This document shows positions 55,715 through 63,204 of a stretch of 64,000 nucleotides of DNA, one piece after another. Each line of letters opens with the position of its first letter. The stretch's first letter is position 1. This DNA comes from Veillonellaceae bacterium (GTDB taxonomy: Bacteria; Bacillota; Negativicutes; Veillonellales; Dialisteraceae): NCBI GenBank assembly GCA_025992895.1, contig DAJPGA010000001.1, positions 248,001 through 312,000 on the forward strand. Reading direction: 5' to 3'. A program made the translations under genes and the position numbers. A model generated the notes under the pieces. It saw only the letters and a list, made by a program, of their open reading frames with translations, did not search any database and was not told the origin of the DNA.

Positions 55715-55741
55715 AAAAGCTCCGGATGTCCGGAGCTTTTA
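55715..55741 (-). terminator. Terminator of the DUF721 gene
   Basis: AAAAGCTCCGGA / TCCGGAGCTTTT perfect hairpin, with six T on the minus strand; 10 nt past the stop at 55751. Confidence 0.9.
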
Positions 55742-55750
55742 ATATTTTTT

Positions 55751-56659
55751 TCAGTCCCATTTTTTCTCAGGCATGTGCTGGAGGATGTTTTCTGCTTCCT
55801 GTTCTGAGATTTCGTTGATGGGTTTGTGGATGAGGAGGGCGAGGAGTTTTCTTTTTTCTTCGGCTCCGCTGTGTTTCTGGAATATATTTTCTTTGTATCT
55901 GTGGATGAGGATATCTCTGGCTTCTTCGTATTCGCTGTAGCCGCAGCCAATGATGGAGCGGACTTGCTGGAAGGTGTAGTGTGGGTATTTCTTGAGGAGG
56001 AGGACGGCTCTGTGTTTGATGTTCCTGTCGAAGATTCTCTGGCAGTTGGGGCAGAGTTTCTGGTTTTTGTCCTTTTGGTCGAAGAGGGCACCGCACCAGG
56101 CGCAGGGTTTGTAGCCGGCGGCGGCTTCGCCTTTACGGATTTTTAGGACTTCAGTCATGAGGTCCTGGAAGGGCTGTTTCAGTTTGTCGTTTCCGACGTG
56201 GCCTTCGACCCAGTTTTCAATCCATTTTTCCTCTCCTTCGGTGAGGTCCTGGCTGTACATTTTCTGCTCTTCTTCGATTTTCTGGTTGACGGGATCCAAA
56301 GTCGAGTAGGCTTTTTCCTTTTTCTGCCTGGGGCCTGCGATGAAACGGATGTCTTTGAAGCGTTTTCCGAATTCGTCTTTGGAGAGGAGCTTCAGGAGGT
56401 CGCCTTTCATCATGAAGAGGTGCTGGAGGAAGACGGAGTTCGTGACGGCGACGACCAGGGTGTCGTCTTTCCAGCTCTTGATGTAGGATTCCTTGGCGAG
56501 CATGTCGCCGACGATGTTCTTCCACCGTTTCTGGAAGAGGAAGAACTGGAAGCCGTCGTTGCCGAAGATTTTCTTGCTGGTGAAGGAGTCGGAGAAGACC
56601 TGGTCGATGCCGGCCATGACTTTGTATCGTTTGCCTTTGTCTTTATGGTTTTCTTCCAT
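55751..56659 (-). CDS. DciA-like DUF721 protein with a zinc ribbon
   Basis: 302 residues. The N-terminal part (about 20-110) is DUF721/DciA-like: WKNIVGDMLAKESYIKSWKDDTLVVAVTNSVFLQHLFMMKGDLL. DciA is a loader or helper of the DnaB helicase. The C-terminal half carries a zinc-ribbon motif CAWC...CPNC (about 186-205), then a helical region. DciA-type proteins are often about 100-170 residues, so the zinc-ribbon tail is an addition. In many Firmicutes this gene follows recF on the same strand; here it faces recF from the other side of the parS/repeat region. ATG has AAGGAGGGC upstream. Confidence 0.75.
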   Translation of the reverse strand: MEENHKDKGKRYKVMAGIDQVFSDSFTSKKIFGNDGFQFFLFQKRWKNIVGDMLAKESYIKSWKDDTLVVAVTNSVFLQHLFMMKGDLLKLLSKDEFGKRFKDIRFIAGPRQKKEKAYSTLDPVNQKIEEEQKMYSQDLTEGEEKWIENWVEGHVGNDKLKQPFQDLMTEVLKIRKGEAAAGYKPCAWCGALFDQKDKNQKLCPNCQRIFDRNIKHRAVLLLKKYPHYTFQQVRSIIGCGYSEYEEARDILIHRYKENIFQKHSGAEEKRKLLALLIHKPINEISEQEAENILQHMPEKKWD

Positions 56660-56801
56660 GATGCCCTCCTTCGATGATTTCTTTCTTCCATTATACTATA
56701 AATTTCCCATGGCATGACTTTCTGCATTTGGCGCAAGGTTTACCGAAAGGTATGGAAATCAATTGTCTTATTCTAATTTGTTATAATTCGTTTAGATTCT
56801 A

Positions 56802-56830
56802 TTAACTCTTTCTATGTTATGAATTATAAT
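56802..56830 (+). promoter_or_regulatory. Promoter of the ppk2 pair
   Basis: -35 TTAACT (56802-56807), 17 bp, -10 TATAAT (56825-56830), 46 nt before the TTG start. Confidence 0.6.
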
Positions 56831-56875
56831 ATATATATGTATTTGTTGGAATGAATTCCGAAAGGGGGGATTCCT

Positions 56876-57832
56876 TTGGCTGATGAAATCAAGGACGGCA
56901 AGGTAGACGTTACCCGTTACATGGTCAAGGAAGGCGAAAAGGTCAATCTGAAGAAATACAGCACGAAGTGCGATGTTTCTATAGACAAGTCTCAGGTGAA
57001 AAATCTGTATTTCCCGCAGGTGATCGAAAAGCTTAAGGATTTGCAGGAGAAATTGTACGCGCAGAACACGTACGGGCTCGTGGTCGTGCTCCAGGCGATG
57101 GATGCGGCTGGCAAGGACGGGACGATCAATCATGTCTTTGCAAGTTTGAATCCTGGCGGTGTGAAGGTGGTTTCCTTCAAGCAGCCGACGACGGAGGAAA
57201 AAGACCACGATTACATGTGGCGTATCAATAAGGCGCTGCCGGAACGCGGGGATATCGGGATTTTCAACCGTTCTCAGTATGAGGATGTTATCGTGACGCG
57301 CATCCATGACCTGGTCCATCAGGGGCAGCTGCCGCAGGATCTGGTGAATAAGAATATCTGGGAAGAGCGCTACGAGCAGATCAATAACTGGGAGAAGTAC
57401 CTTCGTCAGAACGGGTTCATGATGATCAAGATTTTCCTCCATGTATCGAAGGAAGAGCAGCAGAAGCGCCTGATCGACCGTATCGTGAACCATCAGAAGA
57501 ACTGGAAATTCTCGATGTCGGATATCAATGAAAGGCAGTACTGGGACCGTTACCAGGAGCTGTATGAGGAAATGATTTCGAAAACGTCGAAGGACATTTC
57601 GCCATGGTTCATCATTCCGGCAGACCAGAAGTGGTATACCCGCTACATTGTCGCCCTCATCACGCTGCATGCGCTGAAGAAGATCAATCCGCAGTTCCCG
57701 AAGCTGGATCCGGAAGTGCAGAAGCAGCTGGAAACATTCAAGAAGCTCATCGCACAGGTGGACGTGAAGGAACTGGCAGAAATCCAGACGACGCTTTCTG
57801 AGAAGGCAGAAGAAGAAAACAAGGAAAAATAA
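56876..57832 (+). CDS. ppk2: Polyphosphate kinase 2 (first of a tandem pair)
   Basis: 318 residues. TTG start with AAAGGGGGG 5-6 nt upstream; no ATG fits. Walker A AMDAAGKDGTI (about 73-83), Walker B FNRSQYEDV (about 130-138), lid segment with KNWKFSMSDINER and the family's IPADQKWYTRY. PPK2 enzymes use polyphosphate to phosphorylate nucleoside mono- or diphosphates, or the reverse. The one-domain length and motifs fit class I, but class and substrate cannot be fixed by eye. The second copy starts 34 nt later, so both are in one transcript. Confidence 0.9.
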   Translation: MADEIKDGKVDVTRYMVKEGEKVNLKKYSTKCDVSIDKSQVKNLYFPQVIEKLKDLQEKLYAQNTYGLVVVLQAMDAAGKDGTINHVFASLNPGGVKVVSFKQPTTEEKDHDYMWRINKALPERGDIGIFNRSQYEDVIVTRIHDLVHQGQLPQDLVNKNIWEERYEQINNWEKYLRQNGFMMIKIFLHVSKEEQQKRLIDRIVNHQKNWKFSMSDINERQYWDRYQELYEEMISKTSKDISPWFIIPADQKWYTRYIVALITLHALKKINPQFPKLDPEVQKQLETFKKLIAQVDVKELAEIQTTLSEKAEEENKEK

Positions 57833-57866
57833 AACAACAAAATAAAATGTAAAGGGGAAACCTGTC

Positions 57867-58865
57867 ATGGAGAACGAGACAAAAGGAAAGACCGAAGTAA
57901 ATGATGTCAAAGAAGTCAAAGACGTAAAAGACTACAAAGATGCGAAAATAAAAATTGACATCGACAGATACCGCGTCAAGGAAGGCGACACGATCAACCT
58001 TAAGAAGTTCGCCACGTACTGCGATCAGGATGTGGACAAGAGTGCCGTGAAGAACTATGCATTCCCACAGGCACTTGATGAAATCAGCCTGCTGCAGGCA
58101 AAGCTTTTCGCGCAGAGCACTTACGGGCTCATCATCGTCCTGCAGGCCATGGATGCTGCCGGCAAGGACAGCACGATCAAGCACGTATTCTCTCATCTCG
58201 ATCCGAACGGAGTACACGTCGTTTCCTTCAAGCAGCCGACCGAAGAGGAAAAGGACCACGACTACATGTGGCGCATCAACAAAGCCCTTCCGCGCCGCGG
58301 GGATATCGGCGTATTCAACCGTTCCCACTACGAAGACGTCATCGTTTCCCGCGTCCATAATCTGATCGAGCAGGGCAAGATGCCGAAGAACCTCATCAGC
58401 AAGGATATCTGGGACATACGCTACCGTCAGATCCGCGACTGGGAAACGTACCTGAACGAAAACGGCTTCCCGATCGTCAAGATTTTCCTGCACGTATCGA
58501 AGGATGAACAGCGCGACCGCCTGGCTGAACGAATCCTCAAAAAGCAGAAAAACTGGAAATTCTCCATGGCAGACATCAACGAACGCCGCTACTGGGACCG
58601 TTACCAGGAACTGTACAGCGAGATGATTTCCGAAACCTCCCTGAAAGAGGCGCCATGGTACATCGTCCCGGCTGACCAGAAATGGTACACCCGCTACGTC
58701 GTCGCCCAGATCGTCATCAAGGCACTGAAGGACATCGCGCCGAAGTTCCCGGAAATGTCGAAGGAAATCAAGGACCAGCTCGAAGAATTCAGGAAGCTGA
58801 TCGAAAGCGGCTCTGTCGGCATGATCGAGGAAATGCAGGACATGATGCTCCCCTCTGATAAGTAA
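57867..58865 (+). CDS. ppk2: Polyphosphate kinase 2 (second of a tandem pair)
   Basis: 332 residues; ATG after AAAGGGGAAA. Same motifs as its neighbour: Walker A AMDAAGKDSTI (about 93-103), FNRSHYEDV (about 150-158), NWKFSMADINERRYWDRY, VPADQKWYTRY. It has a Lys/Asp/Val-rich N-terminal extension of about 20 residues and a different C-terminus. The pair are clear paralogues with long identical stretches, kept together. Different nucleotide preference is possible but not shown. Confidence 0.9.
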   Translation: MENETKGKTEVNDVKEVKDVKDYKDAKIKIDIDRYRVKEGDTINLKKFATYCDQDVDKSAVKNYAFPQALDEISLLQAKLFAQSTYGLIIVLQAMDAAGKDSTIKHVFSHLDPNGVHVVSFKQPTEEEKDHDYMWRINKALPRRGDIGVFNRSHYEDVIVSRVHNLIEQGKMPKNLISKDIWDIRYRQIRDWETYLNENGFPIVKIFLHVSKDEQRDRLAERILKKQKNWKFSMADINERRYWDRYQELYSEMISETSLKEAPWYIVPADQKWYTRYVVAQIVIKALKDIAPKFPEMSKEIKDQLEEFRKLIESGSVGMIEEMQDMMLPSDK

Positions 58866-58966
58866 TAAAAGAAACGCATAAAAATGCAGCGTACTTCTGA
58901 TTTCCTTGATAAGAAAGAAGCAGAAACGCCCATTTTACCGCAGATACAAATTAAGGCAGGCCATAA

Positions 58967-59020
58967 AAAAGAAGCGGAAGGAGGATAAGAAGAATCACGT
59001 CCTTAACCGCTTCTTTTCAT
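58967..59020 (+). terminator. Terminator-like hairpin after ppk2 pair
   Basis: AAAAAGAAGCGG and CCGCTTCTTTT pair across a loop with an inner AAGGA/TCCTT; T-rich end. It overlaps the next gene's -35. Confidence 0.55.
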
Positions 59021-59031
59021 TATGGTATAAT
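59003..59031 (+). promoter_or_regulatory. Promoter of the OmpA-type porin gene
   Basis: -35 TTAACC (59003-59008), 17 bp, extended -10 TGGTATAAT (59023-59031). Confidence 0.7.
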
Positions 59032-59096
59032 GGAATAGATACTAGGAATAGAAACTTTGAAATTATTGAAATGATTGATTGCGAGAGGTGAAACTT

Positions 59097-60221
59097 ATGA
59101 AAAAAATTATTGCGGCTATGATCGCACTGGCAGCAGTTTCCAGCGCAGCATACGCATCTCCTCTGACGACGTACCAGAAGGGACAGACTGAAATCAACGT
59201 AGGCATGTGGGATGCATCCGCGAAATCCAATGGCTATAAATCCGACGGCGAATGGAATTTCACCGGCGGCCTGACATACGGCATTAACGACAAATGGGCC
59301 GCTCAGTACCAGTACACCGGCCTTTCCACCGACCATACCGGCGGAAACATGAACGAACTGAATGCTCTCTACTCCATCAATCCGGAAGTAGCAGCCTTCG
59401 GCGGCTGGAACCGCATCCATATGTCCGACTTCCCGGACCGCGTATTCGGCTCCTCTGACCGTACAAACAACGTAGCCCAGTTAGGCCTCATTGCCCGCCA
59501 TCCGCTGACCGACGGCCTTGACGTCTATGCCAAGGGCGCCCTCGGCACCGAACAGACTACCATGTGGGAAGCAGGCGTCGACCTCGCCATCGATGAAGAC
59601 CTCGACCTGAACGCAGGCTACCATTACCTGAATACAAAAGGAAATGACGACAACAATGTCTCCTACAAAGGCTTCATGGCAGGCGTATCCTACCGCTTCG
59701 GCGGCTCCAATGAATACGGCACAGGCACAAACGGCATGATTGACGACTCCGCTTACTCCTACGCTAACCAGAACGAAAGAGTAGCAACCGTCTCCACTGT
59801 CACCAAATCCGATACACCGGCAGCCGTAGTCACCACTACAAACAATGCAGGCGCAGAAACGACCGTCCAGGTACCGGCTGATACACCAGTCGCAGCACCG
59901 GAAAACGACTATTACTTCAACAGCGTCCTCTTCAACGAAGACTCCTCCGACATCATCCCGGCACAGAAAATCAACCTCGATGCATTCGTCAAAGAAGCTA
60001 AGGAAACAGGCCACGTCTTCAAACTCGTAGGCCGCACCGATGCCACAGGCTCCGCTGACTACAACGAAAACCTCGCATCCAGACGCATCAAAGCCGTCAG
60101 AGACTATGCCGTCTCCAAAGGCGTTGACGCTTCCAAACTCGTAGAAATGGTCAAAGGCTCCGAAGGCTCCACTGGCAAGAACGAAGGCGACAGAAGAGTC
60201 GATATCTTTGAACATAAGTAA
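59097..60221 (+). CDS. OmpA-family outer-membrane porin with peptidoglycan-binding domain
   Basis: 374 residues. ATG at 59097 follows GAGAGGTG; a TTG six codons earlier is less likely. Signal peptide 1-20 (ends SAAYA). Residues 21-220 look like an amphipathic beta barrel (GLTYGINDKWAAQYQYTG, AGVSYRFGG). A Thr/Ala/Val/Pro linker (about 225-265) leads to the OmpA C-terminal domain: FNEDSSDIIPAQ, GRTDATGSADYNENLASRR, then GDRRVDIFEHK at the end. The Asp and Arg of this domain bind diaminopimelate in peptidoglycan. It ties the outer membrane to the wall and shows the cell has two membranes. Confidence 0.93.
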   Translation: MKKIIAAMIALAAVSSAAYASPLTTYQKGQTEINVGMWDASAKSNGYKSDGEWNFTGGLTYGINDKWAAQYQYTGLSTDHTGGNMNELNALYSINPEVAAFGGWNRIHMSDFPDRVFGSSDRTNNVAQLGLIARHPLTDGLDVYAKGALGTEQTTMWEAGVDLAIDEDLDLNAGYHYLNTKGNDDNNVSYKGFMAGVSYRFGGSNEYGTGTNGMIDDSAYSYANQNERVATVSTVTKSDTPAAVVTTTNNAGAETTVQVPADTPVAAPENDYYFNSVLFNEDSSDIIPAQKINLDAFVKEAKETGHVFKLVGRTDATGSADYNENLASRRIKAVRDYAVSKGVDASKLVEMVKGSEGSTGKNEGDRRVDIFEHK

Positions 60222-60247
60222 GAAGTAAAGAAGTGAATATATGAATA

Positions 60248-60280
60248 CAAAAAAGAGGCCCATCGAGGACCTCTTTTTTG
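60248..60280 (+). terminator. Terminator of the porin gene
   Basis: AAAAAAGAGG / CCTCTTTTTT around an 11-nt loop, 28 nt after the stop. Confidence 0.88.
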
Positions 60281-60320
60281 CTGCGAGCATTGCTCGAAAA
60301 TAGTTGGCTGCGCCTTTCAT

Positions 60321-60384
60321 AAAATGCACCTCTTTCGCCCGGCATCAGAATAAAGGCCGGGCACTTTCCCCTGACGGGGACAGC
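60321..60384 (+). repeat. Structured intergenic repeat (family R1), copy g
   Basis: CACCTCTTTC, arm GCCCGGC...GCCGGGC (7-bp stem, 12-nt loop), ACTTTCCCC, TGAC, GGGGACAGC. Confidence 0.7.
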
Positions 60385-60449
60385 TTCCCAAGGTATAAAA
60401 GAAAGAGCTCTGCTCCTATTTGTTTAAAACCTTTCGTAAATCCCTCCTA

Positions 60450-60498
60450 CCCCACCTTTCGTCGCCTGACGGCGCCACTTTCCCCTGACGGGGACAGC
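60450..60498 (+). repeat. Structured intergenic repeat (family R1), copy h
   Basis: CCCACCTTTC, arm CGCC-TGAC-GGCG, ACTTTCCCC, TGAC, GGGGACAGC, running on into part of the 144-bp unit. Confidence 0.68.
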
Positions 60499-60735
60499 CG
60501 GTACATTTTACCGCAGTGCTCATTGTTCGGAGACGAGTCCTTTTTTCGTTGTCAGACTACGCTGACGACACCGGAAAACCTCGATTTCATCAGCCGCAGG
60601 CTGGTTTTATTGTTTTCCATCGAACGAAGTTCGGTTTGAAGAAAACCGTACGACCTCGCTCCGCTCGCAAGTCAAAAATCAGTACATCGCAATTAAATCG
60701 AGGCAAGAATGCTCTTACAAATCTCCCAAATCAAA

Positions 60736-60770
60736 ATACCCCGCAGCATCGCTTATGCTGCGGGGTATCC
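60736..60770 (-). terminator. Terminator of the frameshifted HAD gene
   Basis: Perfect 14-bp stem ATACCCCGCAGCAT / ATGCTGCGGGGTAT, then TTTT on the minus strand. Confidence 0.85.
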
Positions 60771-60773
60771 GTT

Positions 60774-61491
60774 TTAATTTTCTTTTTCCACGAAGTCCAG
60801 TATTTCCAAGGGATGGTTCACGAAGTTCTTTCCTCCTCGGGTTCTGAGGAAGGTTTCGGGGCGGAAGCCCCAGGTGACGGAGAGGCAGGGGAGATGGGAG
60901 TTTCTGGCTGTTTCTATGTCCACTTCTGTGTCTCCTACGTAGATGGCATCCGCTGGTGTGAGGGAAAGATCGCTCAGGATTGCATTGATCATGTCTGGAG
61001 CGGGTTTTCGGTGGATGTCCGGTCTTGTTTCCTTTGACGACATCAAAAAGGTCTTTAAGGTACATTTCTGTGAGTTTTTTGACAGGGGCTTCGTCTTTGT
61101 TGGAGGCTACGGCTGTCTTGATGTTTTTTTCTCTCAGTTTTTCCAATAGTTCAGGAATGCCTTCGTAGGGACTTGTTTTTCTGTTGTTTCTTGGATAAAG
61201 GTCGGAGAAGAAGGAGCGGCATTTCTGGATTTCTTCTTCGGTGACGGCATAGCGGGAAGCCGGGATGGTTTCGCAAAGGTTGATGAGGTCCTGGCCCTGG
61301 CAGCCTCTGGAAAGGGCGATGATTTTTGCGATGTCGTCGTGGATGCCGCTTCCGAAGCATAGTTTGACTTCATCTCTGGTGAAGTGGTGGGGAAGGCCCA
61401 TGGCTTCGAGGGCGTTGTTGGAGGCGGTGGTGATGTCGGTGATGGTATCGAGGATGGTTCCATCCATATCAAAAATGACGGCTTTGATCAT
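60774..61491 (-). pseudogene. HAD-superfamily phosphatase (phosphoglycolate phosphatase-like), frameshifted
   Basis: The first frame, ATG 61491, reads MIKAVIFDMDGTILDT, then AVASNKDE, then FDVVKGNKTG and turns to nonsense. The second frame (up to 60774) carries the missing end: HRKPAPDMI (motif III), IYVGDTEVDIETARNS (motif IV) and WGFRPETF. Removing one base near 61017 gives an unbroken GNKTGIHRKPAPDM, so a single-base insertion has split a gene of about 238 codons. All four HAD motifs are present across the two frames. Either a recent mutation or an error in the sequence. It diverges from the symporter gene. AAAGGAAC is upstream of the ATG. Confidence 0.8.
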
Positions 61492-61602
61492 AGTTGTTCC
61501 TTTCTTTTTGTATTTTCTTTTGTTTTATTATACCTGCCTCATTCTTTCATTTCCATTTTCCTTAGGCGTTGCGGATTTCTCAAGAAATGCTGTCTCTTTT
61601 TT

Positions 61603-61611
61603 TGCTATAAT
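61603..61611 (+). promoter_or_regulatory. Extended -10 promoter of the symporter gene
   Basis: TGCTATAAT, an extended -10 with a consensus hexamer and no good -35, 34 nt before the start. Confidence 0.55.
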
Positions 61612-61644
61612 GGGAATAATTATTTTTTTAAGGGGGGAATGACC

Positions 61645-63012
61645 ATGCATATGACGTGGCCTTTGATGGTCGTGATGCTTTTGACGGTGGCTTTTGTCAT
61701 CGGTGTGGGAATTTTTCAGTCGCGCAAGGTCAGGTCGGCTGAGGGATACAGTGTCGGCGGCCGGAGTGCCGGGGTGCCCATGGTGGCCGGCGGGATCGCC
61801 GGTACGGTGGTCGGCGGCGGCGCGACGGTGGGTACGGCGCAGCTGGCGTACAGTGTGGGGCTTTCGGCATGGTGGTTCACTCTGGGAAGCGGGATCGCTT
61901 TCATCCTGATGGGAATTTTCTATGCGCAGAAGATGCGCTCGACGGGGCTTTCTACGATTCCGCAGTTTCTTGGGATGCATTACGGCAGGAGGGCGGAGCG
62001 TCTGTCTTCGGTGATTTCTTCGATCGGGATTCTCCTTTCAGCGGTGGCGAGCTGTCTGCCGGGGATGGAAATCATTTCCTCAATTTTCGGTGTGGGAGAG
62101 CTGCCTTCGGCAATCATCCTTATGACGCTGGTTGCGGCGTATACGTTTTTCGGCGGAATGAAGAGTGCGGCGATCGGGGGCATCCTCAAGATGGCTGTTA
62201 TCTGGCTTTCCCTTTTCGTCTGCGGCTTTGAGGCATATGAGGTGCTCTCTTCTTCGTCCGTGGCAATTCCTCCGTCTCATCTGGATCTTTTCGGACGCGG
62301 GTTCGAGGTGTCGATGTCGAATCTGTTTTCGATGATTGTCGGCGTCCTCTGTACGCAGACGTATATCCAGTGCATTTTCTCGGCAGATACGCCTGTGACG
62401 GCCGCGGCCGGCTGCATCACGGCGGCGCTGATTGTCATTCCTGTCGGGCTTCCGTCTGTGGCTGTCGGGATGTATATGAGCGCTTTTGATCCGAATGTGG
62501 TGCCTGTTCTGACGCTTCCTACGTACTTTACGAATCATGCGTCCTTCCTGGTCGGCGGTCTTGCGATGGGCGGCATCGTGCTGTCTCTCATCAGCTCGAT
62601 TGGCGGGCTGTCTTTGGGAATCGGGACAATGCTTGTGACAGATATCCTGATGCCGATCCTGCATCTCCAGGATGACAAGGCGCTCCTTCGTCTGACGAAA
62701 ATTTCCGTCCTCTCCGTCATGGCAGCGGCATGTGTGATCGCGGCGATGAACAGGGGAACGCAGGTCCTTTTCTGGAATTACCTTTCCATGGGCCTTAGAG
62801 GCGGCGGCATATTCCTTCCGCTGACGCTTTCGGTCTTCTTCCCTGGGCATTTGAAGAAGGGATGGGCGGTGCTCTCCATGGCAGGAAGCACTGTGGCGGC
62901 CATCCTCGCCGTCGTCCTTCATCTTCCGATTGATTCCCTCTTCGCGGGCCTCATCGTAAGCGTCCTCCTGATCCTTCCAGGACTCAGGCTGAAGAGAGTG
63001 GATGGGGAATAG
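61645..63012 (+). CDS. Sodium:solute symporter (SSS family)
   Basis: 455 residues. Three ATGs lie close together (61639, 61645, 61651); AAGGGGGG fits the second best. The protein is almost wholly membrane (about 13 segments), with YSVGGRSAGVPMVAGG near the N-terminus, SIPQFL-like TIPQFLGMHYG, and SLISSIGGLSLGIGTMLVTDI (Na2-site region). These mark the family of PutP, PanF and SglT. The substrate cannot be told from this. Divergent from the HAD pseudogene with 153 bp between them. Confidence 0.88.
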   Translation: MHMTWPLMVVMLLTVAFVIGVGIFQSRKVRSAEGYSVGGRSAGVPMVAGGIAGTVVGGGATVGTAQLAYSVGLSAWWFTLGSGIAFILMGIFYAQKMRSTGLSTIPQFLGMHYGRRAERLSSVISSIGILLSAVASCLPGMEIISSIFGVGELPSAIILMTLVAAYTFFGGMKSAAIGGILKMAVIWLSLFVCGFEAYEVLSSSSVAIPPSHLDLFGRGFEVSMSNLFSMIVGVLCTQTYIQCIFSADTPVTAAAGCITAALIVIPVGLPSVAVGMYMSAFDPNVVPVLTLPTYFTNHASFLVGGLAMGGIVLSLISSIGGLSLGIGTMLVTDILMPILHLQDDKALLRLTKISVLSVMAAACVIAAMNRGTQVLFWNYLSMGLRGGGIFLPLTLSVFFPGHLKKGWAVLSMAGSTVAAILAVVLHLPIDSLFAGLIVSVLLILPGLRLKRVDGE

Positions 63013-63035
63013 GAATGGTTTGAAAAAATGATAGA

Positions 63036-63080
63036 AAAACCAGCCATGAAAAGTGAAGGGCTTTTCATGGCTGGTTTTAG
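63036..63080 (+). terminator. Terminator of the symporter gene
   Basis: Perfect 18-bp inverted repeat (63036-63053 and 63061-63078, AAAACCAGCC... / ...GGCTGGTTTT) with a 7-nt loop, 24 nt after the stop. Confidence 0.9.
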
Positions 63081-63204
63081 TTTTGAGAGAAAACCTTTAA
63101 AACCGTACAACCAGCCTGACGGCCGAGGGAAATGAAAACCTTCACAACCGGACTTCGTCCGTCCGAACTACATCTCATTCCCGGTCTCCGACCGGACCTT
63201 GGTA

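Larger units (their letters stand above)
60281..60735. other. Gene-free stretch with repeats
   Basis: Contains R1 copies g and h, a partial copy of the 144-bp unit (60496-60590) and modules CGAACGAAGTTCGG (60621-60634) and CCTCGCTCCGCTCG (60655-60668). No gene is seen. Confidence 0.65.

Noticed and set aside
21170-60498. R1 repeats as a CRISPR array
   Set aside because: Copies are scattered, have internal hairpins and no regular spacers, and no cas genes are in the window.
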